Assembly (NCBI RefSeq): GCF_014692495.1
Contig: NZ_JACOIJ010000012.1
Location: forward strand, 38,979 to 102,978
Length of the DNA stretch: 64,000 bases
Source: Sphingobacterium litopenaei
GTDB taxonomy: Bacteria > Bacteroidota > Bacteroidia > Sphingobacteriales > Sphingobacteriaceae
Direction of reading: 5' to 3'
Shown: positions 26,708 to 34,861 of the stretch, piece by piece
Numbering within the stretch: position 1 is the first letter of the stretch
Layout: each line of letters begins with the position of its first letter
Notes under the pieces: generated by a model
Told to the model about the DNA's origin: nothing
The model's database searches: none
The model's input: the letters and a program-made list of their open reading frames with translations, nothing else
Translations under genes and position numbers: made by a program

Positions 26708-27819
26708 TAGATTAAATCAGCCCAAATTGGGTAATGGTCTGACAATCTTTCTTTCAGAATACCGTAGTCGTCGATTTTGATTCTTTTGTCACTCATGATG
26801 TAGTCTATTTGGAAAATAGGAAGTATTCCAAAATAGGTAACGCCCCAACCAAATCCCTTCTCTGCAAAAGCATTATTCATATTTTTACTCAATAGGTTAA
26901 CACTATAGGACATAGGTGTATCATTGAAATCCCCCATTACTACATACGGATAAGGACATTTTGAAATATGTTTAACAAGTGTTCTGGCTTGATTACTTCG
27001 ACTCGTAAACGCTCTTTTTAGTTTACGACCCAGTTTTTTTGTTTGCTCTTCATCTTTAACCTGTTCTGAAGGAGATTTTTGGATGAAATCTTTGTCTTCT
27101 TCTTGCAAGGCAAAGGAGCGTAAATGGACATTGTAAATACGAAGTGTATCCGTCTCGCGCTTTACATCCGCAAAAATGATACGGTTGACACCAAAACTAT
27201 TTTCTTCAATAGTGCCGTAGTGAATTATAGGATATTTAGAAAAGATGGCCTGACCATAGCCTTCATAATCATTCTTTTCAAAGGGTTCAAAATAAAAATC
27301 TTCAAACTCGCCTTCTTCCTGAAGAGCTTTGGTAAATTGTTTGGAACCGCGTATACGGCTGTAAAATTCTTGAAAACAAACCACATCGGGATTTATAGTG
27401 CGAATAAACTCTACTGTTTCATCTCTAAACTTATTTTTCTTATTATCATATTGTTGAAAGAGATGTACGTTAAAGCTCATGACACGAATTGTTGTATCCG
27501 TCTTTACTAAGATTTTGTCGTTTTTATTTTTAAAATTAATATGGTTATTCAAGAAGGACCATCCGATCAGAATGGCGCTTAAACTAAGCAAGGCATTTCT
27601 TTTCTTGCGTAATAACCAATAAATGATAAAGCCACCATTGATAAGCAGAATAGGAGCATAAGCCAATCCAAAAAATGCTATAATCCAAAAATCACGCGGA
27701 TCAATAAAAGAAGCACAGTAGCTCAATAGCAAAGCCAATACAGCCAAAATATTGGCCATAAAAACAGTTTTGCTAAAGTAACCTAGTTTTTTCTTGCGTA
27801 AAAACGATGGGTTTGCCAT
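26704..27819 (-). CDS. Membrane-anchored endonuclease/exonuclease/phosphatase family protein
   Basis: The 371-residue protein has three membrane segments in its first 95 residues, then an EEP domain outside or inside the membrane. Motifs are VMSFNVHLFQ, VVCFQEFYSR (metal-binding Glu), NVHLRSFAL, VMGDFNDTP and RLSDHYPIWADL. Bacteroidota commonly keep this form, and its substrate is unknown. Its start codon shares a base with the stop of the upstream rhomboid-like gene (27819), so the two are likely coupled. Confidence 0.9.
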   Translation of the reverse strand: MANPSFLRKKKLGYFSKTVFMANILAVLALLLSYCASFIDPRDFWIIAFFGLAYAPILLINGGFIIYWLLRKKRNALLSLSAILIGWSFLNNHINFKNKNDKILVKTDTTIRVMSFNVHLFQQYDNKKNKFRDETVEFIRTINPDVVCFQEFYSRIRGSKQFTKALQEEGEFEDFYFEPFEKNDYEGYGQAIFSKYPIIHYGTIEENSFGVNRIIFADVKRETDTLRIYNVHLRSFALQEEDKDFIQKSPSEQVKDEEQTKKLGRKLKRAFTSRSNQARTLVKHISKCPYPYVVMGDFNDTPMSYSVNLLSKNMNNAFAEKGFGWGVTYFGILPIFQIDYIMSDKRIKIDDYGILKERLSDHYPIWADLIY

Positions 27820-28679
27820 TAATCTTCTTTTTTACTTGCCCTAAAAAGCATTTCTTTTTCTCTAGAGGTCAAACTCTCGTAGCCTTTGAGCGAAATTTTA
27901 TCTAATATTTGGTCAATTTGCTGTTGATCCGGATATTCCTTTTCCGTGGTTTTTGATGTATATGTATAGCTTCTTTTTACAACCTTTAATTTGTTATTTT
28001 TCTTTTTTAAAATTATACTCCAATCCTTGCCTTGTTGCAATTGTTTAGTAAATATAATCCCTAGACCTATTACCAAAATATAACTGATTGCCGCTGGTTT
28101 ATTGGTCACCATAAGGAATGCAAATTGAAGTCCTAAATAAATGCTAACAATCCATTTAAGTTTGATATTGCCAAGCAATAAAAGACGCACTTCTGAATTT
28201 GGCACTAGTACCACCAGGCCTCCCATTACAGCTGCTAAACCAAAAGCACTTGTACTCCAATCTGTATTTTCATTTTGGAAAAAAGGAATTAAGTTTACTA
28301 CTAAAAATAATACTGCGCCTACACTTATTCCTCCTAAAAAAACAGTATTAAATTGTCGGGTATTTAGGAAGTTTAAAAACAAATTTCCGATCCAATACAG
28401 CCACAGACAATCAAACAAGAGATTCCATAAACCTGTATAAATAAAAGGATGAGTCAGAATTGACCAGGGTTGGGTAATAAAGAGCTGTATATTACCCGGA
28501 AGAATGACTTTTTGAGTTAATAGGCGGTATAAGTCGACCGAAGTCGTCTCCGAAAAAGTCAATAAGTCGAATATATGGATGAGAATGAATAAAACAACTT
28601 GTCCAGTAATCACATAAGGAATTATGGAAGTAGTCTTATAAGTGTCTCTAATAAACGATTTTAGGACATTCTCTTTCAT
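27819..28679 (-). CDS. Rhomboid-like membrane protein with a broken catalytic dyad
   Basis: The 286-residue protein has six membrane segments with rhomboid spacing: H77 in WSILTHPFIYTGLWN matches the first His of the HxxxxHxxxN motif and N86 the Asn, but the second His is T82. The GxSG motif is replaced by W-S-T-S (residues 141-144), which keeps a Ser at 142, and no histidine is present in the last membrane segment. It therefore looks inactive as a protease. The C-terminal DQILDKISLKGYESLTSREK matches the small conserved tail of Bacteroidota rhomboids (DUF6576-type). It is 10 bases behind the intact rhomboid gene. Confidence 0.85.
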   Translation of the reverse strand: MKENVLKSFIRDTYKTTSIIPYVITGQVVLFILIHIFDLLTFSETTSVDLYRLLTQKVILPGNIQLFITQPWSILTHPFIYTGLWNLLFDCLWLYWIGNLFLNFLNTRQFNTVFLGGISVGAVLFLVVNLIPFFQNENTDWSTSAFGLAAVMGGLVVLVPNSEVRLLLLGNIKLKWIVSIYLGLQFAFLMVTNKPAAISYILVIGLGIIFTKQLQQGKDWSIILKKKNNKLKVVKRSYTYTSKTTEKEYPDQQQIDQILDKISLKGYESLTSREKEMLFRASKKED

Positions 28680-28689
28680 ATTTATTCTA

Positions 28690-29403
28690 TTAATAATAAC
28701 CCTTTTTATATCCCCACATTTTAATCATCAAATAGCCAAATAATGCCCCACCAACGTGTGCTAAGTGTGCAATAGAAGAACCAGAATTATTAAAACCTAG
28801 ATAAATTTCTATTAAAATATAACCGCCCACAAAGTATTTTGCTTTGATTGGAACAGGGATAAACATAAAATATAACGGCATATTCGGATAGAAATATGCA
28901 AATGCTAATAACAAACCGAATATTGCTCCTGAAGCTCCAACCATAGGCGTGCCATAAATAGAGCCTAAGGTAGATAATTGATCCCCTGTAAAAGGCAAGT
29001 TTGATGATATTGTATTGGCAGCTAAATTCAAATTAATTACTTTAGCTGCGAATGGAGAACCAAAAATTTGATAAACTTCAATAGCCTGAACACCATATTG
29101 AAGAACTAGCGCGCCTAATGCAGTAATAATATAATAATTTAAAAACCGTTTAGAACCAAACATACGTTCGATTATAGGACCAAACATTACTAGGGCAAAC
29201 ATGTTGAAAAAAAGGTGAGAAAATCCACCATGCATAAACATATAGGTAATAGGCTGCCACACTTCAAAAAACGGTGAGTCTGGATAGTATACACCTAATA
29301 ATCGATCTGCTGCAGGAAATATAATGGTCCCAACAAAACATATGATATTTAATATCAATATGTTTTTTACAACGGGTGAGAGATTGCTTAATATATTATT
29401 CAT
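28690..29403 (-). CDS. Rhomboid family intramembrane serine protease
   Basis: I chose the ATG at 29403, because the codon before it is TTG. The 237-residue protein has the HxxxxHxxxN motif (H58, H63, N67 in MHGGFSHLFFNMF), the nucleophile in GASG (S158) and the catalytic histidine in AHLAHVGGALFG (H216). All active-site residues are therefore present. Rhomboids cut single-pass membrane proteins inside the bilayer. It lies 14 bases after mutL and 10 bases before the degenerate rhomboid gene, so the three may form one transcript. Confidence 0.93.
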   Translation of the reverse strand: MNNILSNLSPVVKNILILNIICFVGTIIFPAADRLLGVYYPDSPFFEVWQPITYMFMHGGFSHLFFNMFALVMFGPIIERMFGSKRFLNYYIITALGALVLQYGVQAIEVYQIFGSPFAAKVINLNLAANTISSNLPFTGDQLSTLGSIYGTPMVGASGAIFGLLLAFAYFYPNMPLYFMFIPVPIKAKYFVGGYILIEIYLGFNNSGSSIAHLAHVGGALFGYLMIKMWGYKKGYY

Positions 29404-29417
29404 CAAATGTTCTAAAA

Positions 29418-31298
29418 TTAAATTTTGTCAAATTTCTCCATTAATTCTGTCAAAGTCAGCGTGATAATGGTTGGTTTTCCATGAACGGAGATATTAGGAC
29501 TTTCGCAAGCAAATAGTTTATCAATCAATTCGGCAATAGCTTCATTATCTAAAGCTGTACCTGCTTTGATAGCTGAACTTTTCGCAAGTGATTTGGCAAG
29601 ATTATCTCTTTTATTTACTTTTAGTTCAGTGCGATTGTGTTTATAATCTTCCAAAAGCTGCTCAATAATCTGCTTTTCGTTGATGTTATTTCCTAAATCT
29701 GCAGGAATTCCATCTACAATATAAGTAGTTTTTCCGAAAGGTCTTAATTGAAAGCCTAAAGTTTGCAATTCAGGAAGAATATCGTTCATCAATTCGAAAT
29801 CCGCAGGTGACAAATCAATAGTAGTAGGGAACAAACTTTGTTGACTGCTACCCTGATTATTTTCCAATTGTTCTTTATAATGTTCGAACAAAATTCTTTC
29901 ATGCGCCGCCTGTTGATCTATCAACATAATTCCAGAATGAATTTGCGAAACAATATATCTATTGTGTATTTGGAAGAAGCTTTTTTTATTTTCTGCCTTT
30001 GGAATTACTACTTCAGCTGCTTCTGGACTTTCTTCTTCCGTATCAATTAATGGCAATTGTACGGGCGATTCATTCTCAGTAATTTGATACAATGTATCCC
30101 AATTTTTTGGAATAGCTTCACGTTCAAATCTTGAACTGTAATCATTCGATCGCGAATTGCTTGAAGGGCGTAAAGTGCCAATTTCATTCTCAAAAGGATT
30201 GAAATTGGGATTGAAAGTAATAGTAGGTGCCTGAATTTCTTCTAGAGGCTTTGATGAGATCATTCCACTAAAACTAGTTTCTTGATCAAAATCCAAAGAA
30301 GGTGTAATATTATAACGTCCTAAAGACCTTTTTACTGCCGAACGAATAATCGCATAGATTGCTTTATCATCCTCGTACTTGATCTCCGTCTTAGTGGGAT
30401 GTACATTGATGTCGATTTTTGAAGGATCAATATCAATAAATAATACATACATCGGGAATGTCTCTGCAGGAAGAATTTCCTCATAAGCATTCATCACCGC
30501 ATGATTCAAATACGGATCGCGAATAAAACGTTTGTTCACAAAGAAAAACTGTTCTCCGCGCGTTTTCTTCGCATATTCTGGTTTGCCAATAAAACCCTTT
30601 AAATCGATAATGGTTGTTTCTTCTTCAACAGGCACAAGTTTTTGGTTATAATTATTCCCAAAAAGATGAACAATACGTTGTTTTAGTGTTCCAGGAGTTA
30701 AGTGAAACAATTCATTGTTTTCACTATGTAAGCTGAAGAATATCTCAGGATGTGCTAACGCAATACGTTGGAATTCCTCAATAATATGGCGCATCTCCAC
30801 AGAATTACTTTTCAGAAAATTTCTGCGCGCCGGGATATTATAAAAAAGGTTTTTTATGGAAATATTAGTTCCAGCAGGAAGAGCTTCGGGAAATTGATTT
30901 ACAACTTTCGAACCTTCGATTTGCACTACAGTTCCTAATTCGTCTTCTACACGACGTGTTTTAAGCTCTACTTGTGCAATGGCCGCGATAGAAGCCATAG
31001 CTTCACCACGAAATCCCATTGATCGGATAGCAAATAAATCTTCAGCTTTGCGAATTTTGCTAGTAGCGTGACGTTCAAAACAAAGTCTAGCATCAGTTAC
31101 ACTCATGCCACAGCCGTTATCAATGACTTGAATAAGTGTTTTTCCAGCTTCTTTGACAATAAGTTTTATACGGTCCGCACCTGCGTCAATAGCGTTCTCA
31201 ATCAGTTCTTTGACTGCAGAAGCAGGTCTTTGTACCACTTCTCCAGCTGCAATTTGATTGGCAACCGCATCAGGAAGTAATTGAATAATATCCGACAT
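29418..31298 (-). CDS. mutL: DNA mismatch repair protein MutL
   Basis: The ATG at 31298 gives 626 residues. The open frame extends 9 bases further to a TTG, but that TTG is part of the promoter box. GHKL ATPase motifs are ELIENAIDAG (31-40), DNGCGM (60-65) and GFRGEAMASI. The C-terminal endonuclease-like region reads DQQAAHERILFE (461-472) where active MutL has DQHA(x)2E(x)4E, and SVHGKP (604-609) where CPHGRP is usual, so several metal ligands look replaced. MutL links MutS mismatch recognition to strand removal. Confidence 0.96.
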   Translation of the reverse strand: MSDIIQLLPDAVANQIAAGEVVQRPASAVKELIENAIDAGADRIKLIVKEAGKTLIQVIDNGCGMSVTDARLCFERHATSKIRKAEDLFAIRSMGFRGEAMASIAAIAQVELKTRRVEDELGTVVQIEGSKVVNQFPEALPAGTNISIKNLFYNIPARRNFLKSNSVEMRHIIEEFQRIALAHPEIFFSLHSENNELFHLTPGTLKQRIVHLFGNNYNQKLVPVEEETTIIDLKGFIGKPEYAKKTRGEQFFFVNKRFIRDPYLNHAVMNAYEEILPAETFPMYVLFIDIDPSKIDINVHPTKTEIKYEDDKAIYAIIRSAVKRSLGRYNITPSLDFDQETSFSGMISSKPLEEIQAPTITFNPNFNPFENEIGTLRPSSNSRSNDYSSRFEREAIPKNWDTLYQITENESPVQLPLIDTEEESPEAAEVVIPKAENKKSFFQIHNRYIVSQIHSGIMLIDQQAAHERILFEHYKEQLENNQGSSQQSLFPTTIDLSPADFELMNDILPELQTLGFQLRPFGKTTYIVDGIPADLGNNINEKQIIEQLLEDYKHNRTELKVNKRDNLAKSLAKSSAIKAGTALDNEAIAELIDKLFACESPNISVHGKPTIITLTLTELMEKFDKI

Positions 31299-31304
31299 AC
31301 GAGG

Positions 31305-31312
31305 CAAAGTTA
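31305..31312 (-). promoter_or_regulatory. Candidate -7 box of the mutL promoter
   Basis: The minus strand reads TAACTTTG, 6 bases before the mutL ATG at 31298. It implies a leaderless mRNA and rules against the upstream TTG as start. Confidence 0.6.
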
Positions 31313-31356
31313 CAAAAAATAATATGGCTAACGATTGCTGCGGGATAGATTATATG

Positions 31357-31386
31357 GCAAAAAAAAGGCAGCGCAAGCTGCCTTTT
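31357..31386 (-). terminator. Terminator of the Lrp-family gene
   Basis: A 10-base stem (AAAAGGCAGC with GCTGCCTTTT) closes a GCAA tetraloop and is followed on the minus strand by more T. It lies between the Lrp gene stop and mutL. Confidence 0.88.
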
Positions 31387-31408
31387 CTAAATATTTAAGA
31401 ATCAATTA

Positions 31409-31879
31409 CTATAGGGTAATTTGACGTTTGATACTTTCTTCTAAAGAGATGATTGTTTCGGTACGTTGTATACCTTTTAAACCTTGAATATCTTCATTCA
31501 ATACTTTACGCAAATGTGTTGTATCACGGCAGATGATTTTAGCAAACATACTATATTGACCAGTACAATAGTGTAATTCTACGACTTCTTTTATATTTTT
31601 AAGTTGTGCTACAGCATCCGAATATTGGGAACCTTTTTCTAGATAGATGCCTAAAAAAGCTGTGATATCAAATCCAACTTTTTGAGGATTAATGATCAAA
31701 TTGGATCCATGAATAATCCCCAACTCTTCCATTTTCTTCATGCGTACGTGAATTGTTCCCCCCGAGACAATCAACTTTTTCGCAATTTCAGTGTATGGAA
31801 TTGATGCATCTTCCATAAGAATGGAAAGGATCTGTACATCAAGATTGTCTAAATCGTAATTAGAATAATTTTTTTCCAT
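31409..31879 (-). CDS. Lrp/AsnC family transcriptional regulator
   Basis: The 156-residue protein has an N-terminal winged helix (ILSILMEDASIPYTEIAKKL, GGTIHVRMKKMEELGII) and a C-terminal RAM ligand-binding domain (GFDITAFLGIYLEKGSQYSD, VVELHYCTGQYSMFAKIICR). Members form octamers that sense amino acids and bind upstream DNA. It is transcribed away from the kinase-like gene across a 311-base spacer, and either gene could be a target. A TATTTTTG box at 32054-32061 (minus) suggests a leader of about 170 bases. Confidence 0.93.
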   Translation of the reverse strand: MEKNYSNYDLDNLDVQILSILMEDASIPYTEIAKKLIVSGGTIHVRMKKMEELGIIHGSNLIINPQKVGFDITAFLGIYLEKGSQYSDAVAQLKNIKEVVELHYCTGQYSMFAKIICRDTTHLRKVLNEDIQGLKGIQRTETIISLEESIKRQITL

Positions 31880-32190
31880 AAATGTGATTTTTTTCCAACA
31901 ACCGCAATCTATATCACGATAATTGAGATACTTTTTTATTGAGCTAAAGCTCAGGTTTATAGATTTATAATTAGATAATCCTATGCAAAGAGTTAAATTT
32001 TTCTTTCTGCACTATTCCATCTTTTTATAGATCTAATCTCTTTGAATCTTTTGCAAAAATAATAACAAAATTTGATATATTATTTGGTTATTTTGAAGGA
32101 ATGCAAATTAAAATTAACATATTTTTATAATATGACATTGTTTTTAAATTTGTTAGCTTTAATAATATTATTTAAACAGAGGTAGACGAA
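31880..32190. other. 311-base divergent intergenic region
   Basis: This AT-rich spacer separates the Lrp gene and the kinase-like gene, which diverge. The minus strand has a TATTTTTG -7-type box at 32054-32061, and the plus strand has TAGCTTTA at 32154-32161, 30 bases before the plus-strand ATG. GAGCTAAAGCTC at 31941-31952 is a 5-base-stem palindrome. I see no small gene or known riboswitch fold. Confidence 0.5.
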
Positions 32191-33234
32191 ATGGAAATTG
32201 AAGATGTAGTAATTTCTCGAAAAAAACCAATATATCCAGTAGGGCAAGGATTGGCTAAGTATTTGAAAATGTATCAACGGGATGCTAAGTTGCCTATATC
32301 TTATTTTGATTTACTGAATTTTCAGGAAACTGTTCCTGTCATGGATAAATTTGGAAATGATACTTTTTGGGAAACACCGTTATATCCCCCTTATATTCAA
32401 GACCAATTATATGATGGATTGAAAATTATCTATGCGAAATTAAAGGCCTCAGGAAATACACGTATTGTGCAGCACAAAATTATTGATCGTATTGAATATT
32501 GTGCTTTTGGCAATACACGTCCTTTTCGAATTCGAATTATCAATAGGTTGAATGATGTATATGATTATTTTTATATCAAACAAGCGGATGCTTCCCGTAT
32601 TTATGGTTTAGAATTGGAGGAAATATTATCGCCTAATCAAGTAAATTATTTGTATGATTTTGAAACTTTGGTAGAAGAACATATTGTTGGGATTCCAGGA
32701 GATGTGTTTAGTAAGACACGAATGGATCATCCTGACTATAACCAAACGCGTATAGCGAAAGAATTCGTAAAATTCAATGAACGATGTACTATTGCTTTAT
32801 TAGGGGATATGCGATCTTATAATTTCGTGATGCAAATAACTCCAGATTTTGATGATTTTCAATTTCGTATCCGTGCTATTGATTTTGATCAGCAATTTTA
32901 TGAAGGAAATCCGAAAGTTTATATGCCGCAGTTTTTCAAGGAATGTTTTCCCTATGTTAAGCTGTGCATGGAACATTTGAATGATAAGACGGTGCTGCAA
33001 TATCAGCAAGAGGAAAGGTCTTCCATCGTTCACCGTGTACGCAGTGAGCGCCATCGCATCAAAGATTTGCGCGATGCTTCTCGTGGGCAGGAATTATCCA
33101 CACCTGAGAATATTCGTCAATTGAAAGAAGGATATGCGAAAATATATAATAACGATCAATATTATCGCTGTAAGACCATGACAGATATAGTGGAGTTGAA
33201 TGTGAAAAATGTAATTCGTTCTGTGCAGATTTAG
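32191..33234 (+). CDS. Uncharacterised protein with kinase-fold motifs
   Basis: The 347-residue protein has no signal peptide and no family I can name. It does show the residue pattern of a protein-kinase-like fold: a lysine in YDYFYIKQADA (K130), a hinge-like VEEHIVGIPG, a catalytic-loop-like LLGDMRSYNFVM with D206 and N211 five apart (as in HxDxxxxN), and AIDFDQQF with D231/D233 in the DFG position. A basic helical tail follows. I infer a divergent kinase or phosphotransferase-like fold, activity untested. Its last four bases overlap the convergent ruvC gene. Confidence 0.7.
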   Translation: MEIEDVVISRKKPIYPVGQGLAKYLKMYQRDAKLPISYFDLLNFQETVPVMDKFGNDTFWETPLYPPYIQDQLYDGLKIIYAKLKASGNTRIVQHKIIDRIEYCAFGNTRPFRIRIINRLNDVYDYFYIKQADASRIYGLELEEILSPNQVNYLYDFETLVEEHIVGIPGDVFSKTRMDHPDYNQTRIAKEFVKFNERCTIALLGDMRSYNFVMQITPDFDDFQFRIRAIDFDQQFYEGNPKVYMPQFFKECFPYVKLCMEHLNDKTVLQYQQEERSSIVHRVRSERHRIKDLRDASRGQELSTPENIRQLKEGYAKIYNNDQYYRCKTMTDIVELNVKNVIRSVQI

Positions 33235-33794
33235 CCGATTCGGTCTTCATTGTCTTTGACAAAGGCTGACCATCCGGAATAACTTTTTGATCCAGCACTA
33301 GTGTTTTGCTGAAATGAATGACAGACCGCAACAGCTAGTCCATCGGTAGCATCTAAAAATTCAGGAGTTTCTTTGAATCCAAGAAGCGTTTGAAGCATAG
33401 CAGCTACTTGTTCTTTGCTTGCATTACCATTACCAGTTACGGATTGTTTTATCTTCCGAGGAGAATATTCAAAAATAGGAATGTCGCGACTTAGTGCAGC
33501 AGCCATAGCTACGCCTTGAGCACGTCCCAATTTGAGCATCACTTGAATGTTTTTGCCGTAAAATGGAGCTTCTAATGCCACACAGTCGGGGTTGTATTCG
33601 TCTATGAGTGCTAAGACTTTTTTGAAGATACGTTGCAACTTTAAGCCATGGTCATCCAAGTGTCCCATCTTCACGACTCCTAACGTTTGGAGTGCTACTT
33701 TTTTACCCGTTTCCTTCACTACACCGTATCCCAACACCACAGTACCGGGGTCGATGCCTAGAATGAGACGTTCTTTGGCTTTTTGTTTTAACAT
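33231..33794 (-). CDS. ruvC: Holliday junction endonuclease RuvC
   Basis: The 187-residue protein has the RuvC catalytic residues in the expected order: D15 in LGIDPGTVVLGYG, E75 in VALEAPFYGKN, and D148/D151 in LDATDGLAVAVCH. A GNGNASKEQV stretch (about 121-130) is also typical. It cuts Holliday junctions symmetrically together with RuvAB during recombination repair. RuvA and RuvB are not nearby, as is common in this phylum. A TATTTTTG promoter box lies 5 bases before the ATG. Confidence 0.96.
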   Translation of the reverse strand: MLKQKAKERLILGIDPGTVVLGYGVVKETGKKVALQTLGVVKMGHLDDHGLKLQRIFKKVLALIDEYNPDCVALEAPFYGKNIQVMLKLGRAQGVAMAAALSRDIPIFEYSPRKIKQSVTGNGNASKEQVAAMLQTLLGFKETPEFLDATDGLAVAVCHSFQQNTSAGSKSYSGWSAFVKDNEDRIG

Positions 33795-33798
33795 ATAG

Positions 33799-33806
33799 CA
33801 AAAATA
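33799..33806 (-). promoter_or_regulatory. Candidate -7 box of the ruvC promoter
   Basis: The minus strand reads TATTTTTG, 4 bases before the ruvC ATG, again predicting a leaderless mRNA. Confidence 0.5.
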
Positions 33807-33883
33807 AGTAATTGCTTAGGCTTTTTGCCTATTAAGATTGTTTTACATAAAATTATTGTTAAAATTGTGCGACCAAAACTACT

Positions 33884-34861
33884 ATGCTGACAAAAACGCA
33901 TAAGAAATATCTCGACTATGGAATCAAATTGACAATTGTTGGTTTGGCATTTTGGTTTATTTATTCTAAAGTCAGCAATCAAAAAAATCTACTAGAATTC
34001 AAGGATCTCATAAATAGTTTAGATGATAACCTGATCTTCGGAACAGTCGCGATAGTCCTGGTGTTAATGTTTTGCAACTGGTTTTTTGAAATTGTAAAGT
34101 GGCAATATATTATTCGTGATGTGCAAAAAATAAGTTTTTGGACAGCTACCAAATCGGTTTTTTGTGGATTGACTTGGGCCATCTTTACTCCTAATCGCAT
34201 TGGTGAATATGGTGGTAGAATATTGTTATTGAAACCAGACAATAGAGCCAGAGGAGCCGTATTAATGGGGGTGGGGTTATTTGCACAATTGGTGTTGACC
34301 AGTGTGTTTGGTGCTTTGGGAATTGCTTGGTTTGTTTCTACATTTTTGGATACTCCTTCCTCGGTACAATTTGGAATTTGGGTGCTGGCTATAATTTATG
34401 GTTTAGCTTTTGTTCTTTTGTATTTTAATGTACATTGGATAGATTATTTGGTTGGGAAAGTACGTTTTTTGAAAAGAATACAATCTTTCTTTGATGTATT
34501 GCGCGATGTAACGACCAACCAATTGGGGAATGTATTGTTATTGTCTTTAATCCGTTTCATCATTTTTACTTCGCAGTATGTGATTTTGATGGTCGTAATA
34601 TTACCCGAATTATCTTTGCTACCTATGGTGATGATGATTTTTATCCTGTTCTTTGTGCAATCTGCACTGCCTACGATGGATATTTTTGATTTTAGCGTAC
34701 GTAGCTTTGTGGCAAGTAATTTATACGGATATATTACTACGCAAGATATTGCTGTAATGGCAATTGTTTCTTTTATATGGTTTGTTAATCTGATTCTTCC
34801 GGCAATTATAGGATCAGTATTTGTGTTGAATGTAAATTATTTTGGTGATAACAATTCTTAA
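33884..34861 (+). CDS. UPF0104/LPG-synthase-type membrane protein (flippase-like)
   Basis: The 325-residue protein has about eight membrane segments. It fits the lysylphosphatidylglycerol-synthase transmembrane family, with the conserved TPNRIGEYGGRILLLK stretch after the third segment and a late region of polar membrane segments. There is no C-terminal aminoacyl-transferase domain, so the MprF enzymatic half is missing. Such stand-alone forms are proposed to move lipids. It overlaps the following glycosyltransferase gene by about 20 bases, suggesting joint work on a membrane glycolipid. Confidence 0.85.
   Translation: MLTKTHKKYLDYGIKLTIVGLAFWFIYSKVSNQKNLLEFKDLINSLDDNLIFGTVAIVLVLMFCNWFFEIVKWQYIIRDVQKISFWTATKSVFCGLTWAIFTPNRIGEYGGRILLLKPDNRARGAVLMGVGLFAQLVLTSVFGALGIAWFVSTFLDTPSSVQFGIWVLAIIYGLAFVLLYFNVHWIDYLVGKVRFLKRIQSFFDVLRDVTTNQLGNVLLLSLIRFIIFTSQYVILMVVILPELSLLPMVMMIFILFFVQSALPTMDIFDFSVRSFVASNLYGYITTQDIAVMAIVSFIWFVNLILPAIIGSVFVLNVNYFGDNNS

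Noticed and set aside
27124..27510. 128-codon open frame on the plus strand inside the EEP-family membrane gene
   Set aside because: It lacks any recognisable domain, and its composition follows the reverse strand's coding pattern.
31941..31952. GAGCTAAAGCTC palindrome as an Lrp operator
   Set aside because: The arms are only five bases, it matches no known Lrp consensus and occurs once, so it cannot be told from chance.
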